NCBI RefSeq assembly: GCF_004123145.1 | Contig: NZ_SDKC01000001.1 | Span: 626,001 to 690,000, forward strand | Direction: 5' to 3' | DNA length: 64,000 bases | Source: Blautia faecicola | Lineage (GTDB): Bacteria; Bacillota; Clostridia; Lachnospirales; Lachnospiraceae | Shown: piece after piece, positions 8,879 through 16,014 of the stretch | Position numbering within the stretch: the first letter of the stretch is position 1 | How the letters are laid out: each line of letters begins with the position of its first letter | The notes under the pieces: generated by a model | Database searches by the model: none | Seen by the model: only the letters and a program-made list of their open reading frames with translations | Told to the model about the DNA's origin: nothing | Program-made: the position numbers and the translations under genes

Positions 8879-9586
8879 ATGGCTGTATCATATAAACGAT
8901 TATGGAAATTATTAGTGGATAAAGAAATGAGCAAATCGGATTTGCGTAAGAAGGCAGAAATTGCTCCTAATACAATGACAAAGCTTCGCCGTGATGAAGA
9001 GGTGAGCCTAACGATTCTTAGCAAAATCTGCAAAACCTTACATGCAGACTTTGGGGATATTGTGGAGTATGTGCCAGACGCAGAAATATGGGATTTGTAT
9101 AACGAGAATAGAGAACTTCTTGGGAAAGACCATATCAGAGGAGAACAGTTACCGATAGAAGGATACCATCTGGTGGTGCATGTCTGGATTCGTAATTCTA
9201 AGGGAGAGTACCTTATCTCGCAGCGTTCCGCAAATAGGCCAACATATCCTTTGATGTGGGAATGTGTAGGCGGTTCGGTTGTGAAGGGAGAAGATAGTTT
9301 ACAGGGAGCAATTCGAGAGGCAAAGGAAGAGGTTGGTGTTGATTTGTTGCCGGAAAATGGACAAGTTCTTTTTACAAAGACACGTAAAATCATTGAGGGA
9401 AAAATCTTTAATGATATTATGGATGTTTGGCTGTTTGAATATGATGGAGAGGTTGATTTGGGCAATGCTACAACGGATGAAGTGGCACAGGTTGCTTGGA
9501 TGAATCGGGAACAGATAAAAGAATTGTTTGATGCAAATATGTTTGTAGATACATTGGAATACTTCTTTACGGAAGTGGACAAGTAG
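8879..9586 (+). CDS. XRE-type HTH-Nudix hydrolase fusion
   Basis: 235 residues from ATG 8879; GGGAG lies 8 bases upstream, and relatives start (M)xSYxxLWKLL. An ATG at 8864 is the alternative. Residues about 1-65 form a Cro/C1-type helix-turn-helix of the HTH_26 class (KSDLRKKAEIAPNTMTKL, LTILSKICKTL). The rest is a Nudix domain with WECVGGSVVKGED and REAKEEVG. HTH-Nudix proteins often sense a nucleotide or sugar ligand or act as regulators; which applies is unknown. Confidence 0.83.
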   Translation: MAVSYKRLWKLLVDKEMSKSDLRKKAEIAPNTMTKLRRDEEVSLTILSKICKTLHADFGDIVEYVPDAEIWDLYNENRELLGKDHIRGEQLPIEGYHLVVHVWIRNSKGEYLISQRSANRPTYPLMWECVGGSVVKGEDSLQGAIREAKEEVGVDLLPENGQVLFTKTRKIIEGKIFNDIMDVWLFEYDGEVDLGNATTDEVAQVAWMNREQIKELFDANMFVDTLEYFFTEVDK

Positions 9587-9609
9587 TAATTTGGAAAGTT
9601 GATGGATAT

Positions 9610-10138
9610 ATGAAGGAAAATGAACATCAATCCATAGAGTGGAAGGAATCATGGCAGGATGAGTATTAAAAATGGATTTGTGGACATGCCAATGCCTACG
9701 GTGGAACAATATACATAGGTACGGATGACGATGGTAATGTTGTAGGTATTGATAATGCAAGAGATTTATTAGAGCGAATTCCTAATAAAATTACAGATAC
9801 AAGCCTGTGCGTTGTATGATGGACCATTGCCGGAATACGAGATTAATAAGGCTGGAATTATGGTTCTTTGCAAGGCTTGTGATAGGTATTTGAGGTTGTT
9901 GAGAGATGATGGTCAGCATCCTGACCATCATCCTAACCAAAATGGTCAGGATGTGAATAAGCTGATTATCGATTTTTGTAAAGACCCGAAGTCGGTCCAA
10001 GAAATAATGGATGAATTTGATTTTGATAGCAGGACAAGTTTTAGAAGAAAGTATTTAACACCTATGCTGAAAAATGGTGTGTTAAAGATGACTATACCGA
10101 AAAAGCCATCAAGTAAAAATCAGAAATATTTTTCGTAA
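9610..10138 (+). pseudogene. AlbA_2/RecG-like (Schlafen-type) DNA-binding protein, broken
   Basis: The start ATG 9610 gives MKENEHQSIEWKESWQDEY, then an in-frame TAA (9667-9669) where homologues have a codon for L or another residue, and the frame continues WICGHANAYGGTIYIGTDDDGNVVGID, the AlbA_2 putative DNA-binding domain. A large deletion near 9810 then joins the C-terminal part (VLCKACDRYLRLL..., LIIDFCKDPKSVQEIMDEF, a winged-helix-like end). The protein is therefore inactivated by a nonsense codon plus an internal deletion. ATG-started 9812-10138 would be only the C-terminal piece. Confidence 0.65.
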
Positions 10139-10143
10139 GAAAA

Positions 10144-10179
10144 TATCCTAACCACATCTTAACCAATGTGGTTAGGATA
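10144..10179. repeat. 14-bp perfect hairpin
   Basis: TATCCTAACCACAT (10144-10157) pairs exactly with ATGTGGTTAGGATA (10166-10179) across an 8-base loop. There is no T tract afterwards, so it is a weak terminator candidate. The related half-site ATCCTAACCA also appears inside the end of the upstream pseudogene (about 9930-9945). Confidence 0.6.
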
Positions 10180-10214
10180 AGAATACAAGAATTAAGAGAG
10201 AAGGTAATTGACGA

Positions 10215-10494
10215 ATGGATCTAATGGCGGCAATTGGATTGCTTAGCTCTATTGTTACTTTAGAAGAGGCAGGAAGAAGTTGGGTATTAATTGTAAAAGA
10301 CAAGTTAAAAAGAAAAGAGATTGATATCAATAATTGGGATTGATATCAATAATTGGGATTCAGATGATCCTTTAGTTCAGGCTTGCCTTGATAGATTTAA
10401 AACTGATATGGGGGATAAATATAAGGATCATATTTTTTCAGAGGAAGAAATACAAGAAATGTGCTATTGTCAAATTGACATAGGAATGTGGTAG
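10215..10494 (+). pseudogene. small protein gene broken by 19-bp tandem duplication
   Basis: ATG 10215 begins MDLMAAIGLLSSIVTLEEAGRS, and the frame is broken at residue 42 where a 19-base unit (10320-10338) is exactly repeated (10339-10357). Removing one copy restores an 87-codon frame ending SEEEIQEMCYCQIDIGMW at TAG 10492. The N-terminus resembles the first part of larger NTPase-type proteins but no family is certain. The duplication is recent, since both copies are identical. Confidence 0.6.
10320..10357. repeat. 19-bp exact tandem duplication
   Basis: Two adjacent identical copies of ATTGATATCAATAATTGGG. The unit contains the palindrome TTGATATCAA. It shifts the frame of the surrounding small gene. 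Confidence 0.95.
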
Positions 10495-10537
10495 AGTATA
10501 ATTACAATTGAATACACTGAAAAAATGGAGGAATTAC

Positions 10538-10750
10538 ATGAAAGCACATAAATATTGATCAGTTGGAGCATTAATTACAATGTTTGGGACTTATTACACT
10601 GGATATAAAAAGCTAAAATCAAGTCATAAATACTTTGCTTTAAGTTCTATGTTATGTATGGTAATGGCGATATATACAGGTCATAAAATGATTACTGGGA
10701 ATAGAAAAGAAAAGGCAAAAAAAGAGAAAGTTACAGATAGGGAGGAATAA
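10538..10750 (+). pseudogene. small two-helix membrane protein with nonsense codon
   Basis: After a good GGAGG, ATG 10538 reads MKAHKY and then TGA, after which the frame continues SVGALITMFGTYYTGYKKL and YFALSSMLCMVMAIYTGHKMI to a charged tail and TAA 10748. Two short hydrophobic helices separated by a basic loop resemble a small family of Clostridia membrane proteins (DUF6219-like, uncertain). TGA most likely replaces TGG (W). No recoding signal was seen. The peroxiredoxin gene follows after 3 bases. Confidence 0.55.
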
Positions 10751-10753
10751 ATA

Positions 10754-11209
10754 ATGTTGGAAGTAGGAATTAAGGCACCTGATTTTGAGTTGCCCGATCA
10801 AAATGGAAAAATACATAGATTATCGGATTATACAGGAAAAAAAGTGATTTTATATTTCTATCCCAAGGATAATACAGCGGGATGCACGAAACAGGCATGT
10901 GGTTTTTCCGAGAGATACCCTCAGTTTACCGAAAAAGGTGCAGTTATTCTTGGAGTCAGTAAGGATTCTGTAGCGTCTCACAAGAGATTTGAGGAAAAAT
11001 ATGGATTGGCATTTACACTTTTAGCAGATCCAGAGCGAAAAGTTATTGAAGCTTATGATGTATGGAAAGAAAAGAAAAATTATGGCAAAGTATCTATGGG
11101 AGTAGTAAGAACCACATATCTTATTGATGAACAGGGGGTTATTATAAAGGCAAATGATAAAGTCAAGGCTGCAGATGATCCTGAAAATATGCTTAAGGAA
11201 TTAGATTAA
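10754..11209 (+). CDS. bcp: thioredoxin-dependent peroxiredoxin, Bcp/PrxQ type
   Basis: 151 residues with the peroxidatic motif DNTAGCTKQACGF: C44 is the peroxidatic cysteine and C49 the resolving cysteine expected of atypical 2-Cys PrxQ. The N-terminal APDFELPDQNGK and the length match the family. It reduces hydrogen and organic peroxides in the cytosol using thioredoxin, which is encoded at 15375. Its last base overlaps the start of yaaA, so both peroxide genes are co-translated. GGAGG lies 8 bases upstream. Confidence 0.93.
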   Translation: MLEVGIKAPDFELPDQNGKIHRLSDYTGKKVILYFYPKDNTAGCTKQACGFSERYPQFTEKGAVILGVSKDSVASHKRFEEKYGLAFTLLADPERKVIEAYDVWKEKKNYGKVSMGVVRTTYLIDEQGVIIKANDKVKAADDPENMLKELD

Positions 11210-11961
11210 TGAAGATAATATTATCCCCTGCTAAAAAGATGATTACAGATACTGACAGCATAGCACCGGATGCATTGCCTGAATTTATTGAAAAGACGAC
11301 AGAGATACAAAGTTGGTTGAAAAGTAAGTCAAAAGAGGAACTGAAAGGCATTTGGAAATGTAATGACAAGATTGCAGAACAAAATTTCAATAGATTGGGA
11401 AATATGAATCTTTATCAGATGCTCAGTCCGGCTGTTTTATCATATGAAGGAATTGCTTTTCAATATATGGCACCATCTGTGTTTGAAGATATGCAGCTTG
11501 AGTATGTGCAAAATCATTTGAGAATATTGTCTGCATTTTATGGTGCTCTGAAACCAATGGATGGTGTGACACCTTATCGTTTGGAAATGCAGGCAAAGAT
11601 CAGGATTGGAGATGCCAAAAATCTGTATGAGTACTGGGGTGACTTGTTATACCGCTCAGTAATAGATGACAGCAGGATTATCATTAATCTTGCATCAAAA
11701 GAATACTCAAAATGTATAGAAAAGTATTTGACACCACAGGACAGATATATTTCGGTTACATTTTGTGAAGCTTCTGGAGATAAAATGGTAACAAAAGGTA
11801 CATATGCCAAGATGGCTCGTGGTGAAATGGTCAGATTTATGGCAGAAAATAATATTGAGAATCCGGTGGATATTAAGAAATTCGACAGACTTGGTTATTC
11901 ATTCCGGTCTGATTTATCATCAGATACTGAATATGTTTTTGAACGAAAAATAGAAAAATGA
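11209..11961 (+). CDS. yaaA: peroxide stress protein YaaA (UPF0246/DUF328)
   Basis: 250 residues starting MKIILSPAKKM, the hallmark N-terminus of YaaA. Further family blocks are FNRLGNMNLYQM and AFYGALKPMDGVTPYRLEM, plus the C-terminal ITFCEASGDK-like segment (VTFCEASGDK). YaaA protects against peroxide by limiting free iron and Fenton chemistry and binds DNA. The start codon overlaps the bcp stop. Length fits the family. Confidence 0.92.
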   Translation: MKIILSPAKKMITDTDSIAPDALPEFIEKTTEIQSWLKSKSKEELKGIWKCNDKIAEQNFNRLGNMNLYQMLSPAVLSYEGIAFQYMAPSVFEDMQLEYVQNHLRILSAFYGALKPMDGVTPYRLEMQAKIRIGDAKNLYEYWGDLLYRSVIDDSRIIINLASKEYSKCIEKYLTPQDRYISVTFCEASGDKMVTKGTYAKMARGEMVRFMAENNIENPVDIKKFDRLGYSFRSDLSSDTEYVFERKIEK

Positions 11962-11993
11962 TTAGATTAAAGAAGCGCGCACGGGCATCTTTT

Positions 11994-12050
11994 GTAATAA
12001 TGAGAATTATTACTATTTTTATTGACGATAGAATAATAATGATATATAAT
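11994..12050 (+). promoter_or_regulatory. perR promoter with Fur/PerR-type operator
   Basis: A perfect palindrome GTAATAATGAGAATTATTAC (11994-12013; 8-4-8) lies just upstream of -35 TTGACG (12022-12027), 17-base spacer and -10 TATAAT (12045-12050). A second AT-rich half-site (AATAATGATATATAAT) overlaps the spacer and -10. The pattern fits autoregulation by the Fur-family protein encoded next. Confidence 0.75.
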
Positions 12051-12084
12051 CCTTATTAAGAACAAATCCTAACAAGGAGGACTG

Positions 12085-12492
12085 ATGACGAGTAGGAGAA
12101 ATACCATTCAAAAAGATCTTGTAAGAAATGCCGTATACGAAATGAGAAGACATGTTACAGCAAATGAAGTGTATGAATTTATAAAAGCAGCACATCCTAC
12201 AATCGGAAAAGGAACTGTATATAGAAATCTTGATATATTGGTAGATGAGGGTTCGTTAAGGAAGGTTGAAGTTCCGGATGGACCGAATAGGTTCGATTTT
12301 TCATTGAAAAATCATTACCATGTCAGGTGTGCAAAATGCGGTGAAGTTTCAGATGTGGATATGGATGAAATACCGGATTTGCTGGAAAGAATTCATAACA
12401 CTCATGGAATCGAATTTTTGGATTATGATATTTCATTTAAAGGTATTTGCCCAAAATGCAGGGAGAAGGTAAAGGAGGAAAAAAATGGATAG
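12085..12492 (+). CDS. perR: Fur family transcriptional regulator, probably PerR
   Basis: 135 residues. N-terminal winged helix ([30 protein letters not shown]) followed by the dimerisation/metal domain with [14 protein letters not shown] and GICPKC, the two CxxC pairs of the structural zinc site. Its neighbours (Bcp, YaaA, rubrerythrin) favour PerR, which senses peroxide by iron-catalysed histidine oxidation, over iron-sensing Fur; sequence alone does not prove it. AGGAGG precedes ATG. Its end overlaps the rubrerythrin-fusion gene by 8 bases, so regulator and detoxification enzyme are one transcript. Confidence 0.85.
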   Translation: MTSRRNTIQKDLVRNAVYEMRRHVTANEVYEFIKAAHPTIGKGTVYRNLDILVDEGSLRKVEVPDGPNRFDFSLKNHYHVRCAKCGEVSDVDMDEIPDLLERIHNTHGIEFLDYDISFKGICPKCREKVKEEKNG

Positions 12493-13666
12493 GAAAGCAA
12501 TGTATAAGTTGAGTTATGGATTGTTTGTACTGACTGCCAGAGAAGATGAAAAAGACAATGGATGTATTATTAATACAGCCATTCAGGCAGCTTCTGAACC
12601 GAACCAGTTAAGTATCTGTGTCAATAAAGCAAATTACACGCATGACATGATTCAGAGAACTGGAAAATTCACAGTATCAGTCTTAAGTCAGAAGGCACAG
12701 TTTGAATTGTTCAAACATTTTGGCTTCCAATCAGGAAGGGATACCAATAAATTTGAAGCATTTGAAAAGTGTGCTAGGGGTACAAATGGTATTTATTATA
12801 TTACAGAAGGTACAAATGCATACATTTCTGTAACAGTTAATAAAACGGAGGACTTAGGATCACATACAATGTTTATCGGTGAGATAACAGATATGGAAGT
12901 TTTAAGTAATGTTCCTTCTGTCACATATGATTATTACCAGAATAATATTAAACCTAAGCCACAGACAGTCGGAAAAACCGAGGATGGGCAGACAATATGG
13001 CGTTGCAGAATTTGTGGATACGAATATGTAGGAGAAGAATTACCGGATGATTTTATATGTCCTTTATGTAAGCACCCAGCATCAGATTTTGAAAAAATAG
13101 TAAAGAAAACGGAGGAAAAAGAAATGGCAGCAAACAAATACGTAGGAACACAGACTGAGAAAAATTTACAGGAGGCATTTGCAGGGGAATCGCAGGCAAG
13201 AAATAAGTATACCTATTTTGCTTCTGTAGCGAAAAAGGAAGGCTACGAGCAGATGTCAGCATTGTTTTTAAAAACCGCAGATAATGAGAAAGAACATGCA
13301 AAGATGTGGTTCAAGGAATTAGCAGGAATTGGTGATACAAAGGAAAACCTGGCGGCAGCGGCAGAAGGCGAAAATTATGAGTGGACAGATATGTATGAAG
13401 GCTTTGCTAAAACAGCTGAGGAAGAAGGATTCCCTGAGCTTGCAGCAAAATTCAGGGCAGTAGGTGAGATTGAGAAGCACCATGAGGAAAGATATCGTGC
13501 ACTTCTTAAGAATATTGAAACTGCTAAAGTTTTTGAAAAGAGTGAAGTTAAAGTATGGGAATGCCGTAACTGCGGACATATTGTGGTAGGAACCAAGGCA
13601 CCTGAAGTATGCCCGGTATGTAATCATCCACAGAGCTATTTTGAAGTACATGAAGAGAATTATTAA
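12485..13666 (+). CDS. flavin reductase-rubredoxin-rubrerythrin-rubredoxin fusion
   Basis: 393 residues in four modules: a flavin reductase-like FMN-binding domain (about 1-155, [17 protein letters not shown]), a rubredoxin (about 168-205, [17 protein letters not shown] and CPLCKHP), a rubrerythrin diiron four-helix domain (about 215-345 with E and ExxH in [12 protein letters not shown] and [10 protein letters not shown], then [10 protein letters not shown]), and a C-terminal rubredoxin-like domain (CRNCGH...CPVCNHP). It should move electrons from NAD(P)H through flavin and rubredoxin to the diiron site to reduce hydrogen peroxide or oxygen. AAAGGAGG precedes ATG; it is cotranscribed with perR. 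Confidence 0.9.
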   Translation: MDRKAMYKLSYGLFVLTAREDEKDNGCIINTAIQAASEPNQLSICVNKANYTHDMIQRTGKFTVSVLSQKAQFELFKHFGFQSGRDTNKFEAFEKCARGTNGIYYITEGTNAYISVTVNKTEDLGSHTMFIGEITDMEVLSNVPSVTYDYYQNNIKPKPQTVGKTEDGQTIWRCRICGYEYVGEELPDDFICPLCKHPASDFEKIVKKTEEKEMAANKYVGTQTEKNLQEAFAGESQARNKYTYFASVAKKEGYEQMSALFLKTADNEKEHAKMWFKELAGIGDTKENLAAAAEGENYEWTDMYEGFAKTAEEEGFPELAAKFRAVGEIEKHHEERYRALLKNIETAKVFEKSEVKVWECRNCGHIVVGTKAPEVCPVCNHPQSYFEVHEENY

Positions 13667-13693
13667 GGGGATGAGATTATTACGAAGAAGGAA

Positions 13694-14131
13694 GTGATTA
13701 ATTCAAAAAAAGCAGTAATGATAGGCTGTGGATTTGTTGGTTCGGCATCGATATTTGCTCTGATGCAGAGTGGCTTGTTTACAGAGCTTGTCCTTATCGA
13801 TGCAGACAAGAACAAGGCAGAGGGATAAGCAATGGATATCAGTCATGGTATTCCGTTTGCCAGTCCGATGAAGACATATGCTACTGTTGAGAAGCATGTA
13901 CCTGTATATACGGTAGAAGGCAGTCATGTTCATGTCGTGATCGGAGAGACAAAACATCCAATGCTTGAAGAGCATTTCATTTAGTGGATTACATTAAATA
14001 CAAACCAGAGAATATACAGAAAACAGTTAAATCCAGGGCAGGAGCCGGTAGCAGATTCTTGTCTTTGCGATGGAGAATCTTTAGAAGAAGTATATGCATA
14101 CTGCAATCTTCATAGGTTCTGGAAATGCTAA
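13694..14131 (+). pseudogene. chimeric remnant: L-lactate dehydrogenase N-terminus joined to superoxide reductase C-terminus
   Basis: From a GTG start the frame reads INSKKAVMIGCGFVGSASIF...LVLIDADKNKAEG, the Rossmann NAD-binding start of L-lactate dehydrogenase, then TAA (13826), then AMDISHGIPFASPMK, still LDH. From about 13880 it switches in the same frame to desulfoferrodoxin/neelaredoxin sequence (KHVPVYTVEGSHVHV, HPMLEEHFI), meets TAG (13982) and continues WITLNTNQRIYRKQLNPGQ to EVYAYCNLHRFWKC, TAA. The iron-ligand HPM and CNLH regions are present. A deletion joined two unrelated genes, and two stop codons silence the product. Confidence 0.75.
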
Positions 14132-14225
14132 AAACACTTGACATTTGTGCCAAGATTACAAAATAATTCAGATACAACAGTAAAATATACTGCGTATTAA
14201 TATATTTTTAGGGAGGAACAAACGA

Positions 14226-14384
14226 ATGAAATATGTATGTGACGTTTGCGGATGGGAATATGATGAAGAGGAAGGTTATCCTGAAGGTGGTATTGCACCA
14301 GGAACAAAGTGGGAGGATGTTCCGGAAGATTTTGAATGCCCATTATGTAATGTTGGAAAAGATCAGTTTTCAGAAGTTGAATAG
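14226..14384 (+). CDS. rubredoxin
   Basis: 52 residues, the normal rubredoxin length. It has the two iron-binding loops CDVCGWEYD and CPLCNVGKDQF spaced as in classic rubredoxins (CxxCG...CPxCG, with N replacing the second G), plus the conserved acidic surface and W/Y core. It carries single electrons in the cytosol, probably to the rubrerythrin fusion encoded 0.6 kb upstream. GGGAGGAAC precedes ATG, and a strong terminator follows, so it may be transcribed alone from a TTGACA-containing region at 14138. Confidence 0.95.
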   Translation: MKYVCDVCGWEYDEEEGYPEGGIAPGTKWEDVPEDFECPLCNVGKDQFSEVE

Positions 14385-14420
14385 AAGCCTAATCTTGTGT
14401 TAAATATGGATGGATAAATC

Positions 14421-14453
14421 AAAACCCTGTTGCGTGAGCAACAGGGTTTTTTA
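14421..14453 (+). terminator. intrinsic terminator after rubredoxin
   Basis: Perfect 13-base stem AAAACCCTGTTGC / GCAACAGGGTTTT with a GTGA tetraloop and a T run. Confidence 0.92.
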
Positions 14454-14464
14454 TTGCGATATTT

Positions 14465-14506
14465 TGTGATGATATCACAGAAAATAATCTACCTTTTGCT
14501 TATAAT
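14465..14506 (+). promoter_or_regulatory. Crp/Fnr-type activator-dependent promoter of the SDR gene
   Basis: Operator TGTGATGATATCACA (14465-14479), 21-base gap, -10 TATAAT (14501-14506). There is no good -35. The dyad centre falls near -41 relative to the expected transcription start, the class II activator position. The same layout is found at 15300 and 19994. Confidence 0.75.
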
Positions 14507-14538
14507 GTAGCTAGAAACTAAGTAAGGAGGTAGTCTAA

Positions 14539-15285
14539 ATGAGATTAAAAGATAAAGTTGCAATCATTACGGGTGGAAGCCGTGGCATAGGATTTGCTAC
14601 AGCTGATAAATTCTTGAAGGAAGGCGCTACAGTTGTATTGGCGGCAAGTTCACAGGAATCGGCAGATACTGCTGTAGATAAATTAAAAGAAAAATATCCC
14701 AATGCAATAGTTGCTGGAATTAGTCCAAATCTTGCAAGCATGGAGTCTGTCAGAAAGGCCTTTAAAGAGGCAATTGAAAAATATGGATGTGTCGATATAC
14801 TGGTAAATAATGCAGGAATTTCAGAAAACACTTCATTTATGGATTATACAGAGGAGACTTTTGATAAAGTCATGGATCTAAATGTAAAAGGAGTATTTAA
14901 TACTACTCGTGTAGCTGCAGAATGTATGGTGGCAAGAGGCAAGGGGGTCATTCTCTCAACTTCTTCCATGGTGAGTATTTCTGGACAGCCAAGTGGGTTT
15001 GCTTATCCTGCATCCAAGTTTGCAGTAAACGGATTGACTGTATCATTAGCAAGAGAACTAGGACCTAAAGGTATTCGTGTTAATGCAGTTGCACCTGGGA
15101 TTACAGAAACTGATATGATGAAGGCCGTGCCAAAGGAAGTTATCGAACCTATGATTGAAAGAATTCCATTGCGTCGTCTTGGACAGCCAGAAGATATTGC
15201 CAATGCATTTGTGTTTCTTGCTTCAGATGAAGCGAGTTATATTACAGGTGTTATACTAAGTGTAGATGGTATGGCAAGAAGTTAA
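14539..15285 (+). CDS. SDR family NAD(P)-dependent oxidoreductase (FabG/BaiA-like)
   Basis: 248 residues with TGGSRGIGFA (cofactor loop), NNAGI, and the catalytic S-Y-K set (STSSMVSISG...YPASK), ending with SVDGMARS as in FabG and BaiA-type hydroxysteroid dehydrogenases. It resembles BaiA-like bile-acid dehydrogenases in general pattern, but so do many FabG paralogues, so the substrate is open. AAGGAGG precedes ATG. Expression is predicted to depend on the local Crp/Fnr activator, linking it to anaerobic/redox control. Confidence 0.88.
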   Translation: MRLKDKVAIITGGSRGIGFATADKFLKEGATVVLAASSQESADTAVDKLKEKYPNAIVAGISPNLASMESVRKAFKEAIEKYGCVDILVNNAGISENTSFMDYTEETFDKVMDLNVKGVFNTTRVAAECMVARGKGVILSTSSMVSISGQPSGFAYPASKFAVNGLTVSLARELGPKGIRVNAVAPGITETDMMKAVPKEVIEPMIERIPLRRLGQPEDIANAFVFLASDEASYITGVILSVDGMARS

Positions 15286-15299
15286 GGCAATGTGGTATG

Positions 15300-15340
15300 G
15301 TGATGTCATCACAGAAAAGAAATAAAATTCAGATTATAAT
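15300..15340 (+). promoter_or_regulatory. Crp/Fnr-type promoter of the thioredoxin operon
   Basis: GTGATGTCATCACA (15300-15313) followed by exactly 21 bases and -10 TATAAT (15335-15340). It matches the SDR and ferredoxin promoters, and again lacks an evident -35. Confidence 0.75.
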
Positions 15341-15374
15341 AAAGCCACAAAGTAATGATAGGGAGGATTATAAA

Positions 15375-15680
15375 ATGACTGCAATTAATATCAATAAAAA
15401 TAATTTCCAGAATGAAGTAATGAATTCTGATAAACCTGTCCTTTTGGATTTTTGGGCGCCTTGGTGTGCTCCTTGTCGTATGGTGGTTCCTGTCATAGAG
15501 GAGATTGCAGGTGAACGCCCTGATATCAAAGTTGGTAAAATCAATGTGGATGAGCAGCCTGAACTGGCAAGTGAATTTAGTATTATGAGTATCCCAACTT
15601 TGGTGGTTATGAAGAATGGGAAGATTGTACAACAGGTTTCAGGTGCGAGACCTAAGAATGCAATTTTAGAAATGCTTTAA
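15375..15680 (+). CDS. trxA: thioredoxin
   Basis: 101 residues with the active site WCAPC (C31, C34), FWAPWC context, cis-Pro in SIPTLVVMKNG and normal length. The ATG at 15375 is placed by GGGAGG 9 bases upstream; a longer frame from 15297 would run through the promoter. It is a cytosolic dithiol reductant, likely electron donor to Bcp. It heads an operon with a rhodanese and CoA-disulfide reductase-rhodanese (12- and 1-base gaps). Confidence 0.94.
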   Translation: MTAININKNNFQNEVMNSDKPVLLDFWAPWCAPCRMVVPVIEEIAGERPDIKVGKINVDEQPELASEFSIMSIPTLVVMKNGKIVQQVSGARPKNAILEML

Positions 15681-15692
15681 GGAGGTGCGCTA

Positions 15693-16013
15693 ATGAGATT
15701 TTTTGATTTCCTTAAACAGGCGAATATTAATCAAGGGATAGAGGAATATAAAAGGACTGCTGGTGCAGTTCTGATGGATGTACGTACTCCGCAGGAATAT
15801 CAGGAAGGGAATATACCAGAAAGTAAAAATGTACCGTTACAACAACTTAACAATGTTGTTTCAGTAGCGAAAAATACAGAAATTCCACTGTTTGTATACT
15901 GTTATTCCGGAGCCCGAAGTCGTCAAGCAACAGGGTTGTTGCAACGAATGGGATATTCTAAAGTAAATAATATCGGTGGCATTGTTGCTTATTCAGGAAA
16001 GGTGGAAAAATAA
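15693..16013 (+). CDS. single-domain rhodanese-like sulfurtransferase
   Basis: 106 residues. VLMDVRTPQEYQEGNIPES is the family's start motif and YCYSGARS contains the active-site cysteine loop. It transfers sulfane sulfur or handles persulfides. The RBS AAGGAGG overlaps the thioredoxin stop, and the next gene starts immediately after its stop, so the three gene products probably act together in thiol/persulfide redox balance. Confidence 0.9.
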   Translation: MRFFDFLKQANINQGIEEYKRTAGAVLMDVRTPQEYQEGNIPESKNVPLQQLNNVVSVAKNTEIPLFVYCYSGARSRQATGLLQRMGYSKVNNIGGIVAYSGKVEK

Positions 16014-16014
16014 G

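Noticed and set aside
10538-10750. Selenocysteine at the TGA in the small membrane gene
   Set aside because: No SECIS-like hairpin immediately after TGA was seen and the residue at this place is plausibly tryptophan; single-base nonsense mutation is simpler.
12085-12492. Zur or iron-responsive Fur instead of PerR
   Set aside because: Sequence does not exclude these, but peroxide-defence neighbours favour PerR; kept as the more likely call only.
13694-14131. Functional LDH-superoxide reductase fusion by stop-codon readthrough
   Set aside because: Two different stop codons (TAA, TAG), loss of LDH catalytic half and of Dfx center I make this implausible.
14539-15285. Firm call as bile-acid 7-alpha or 3-alpha dehydrogenase (BaiA)
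   Set aside because: General SDR motifs are shared by FabG-like proteins; no bai operon neighbours are present.
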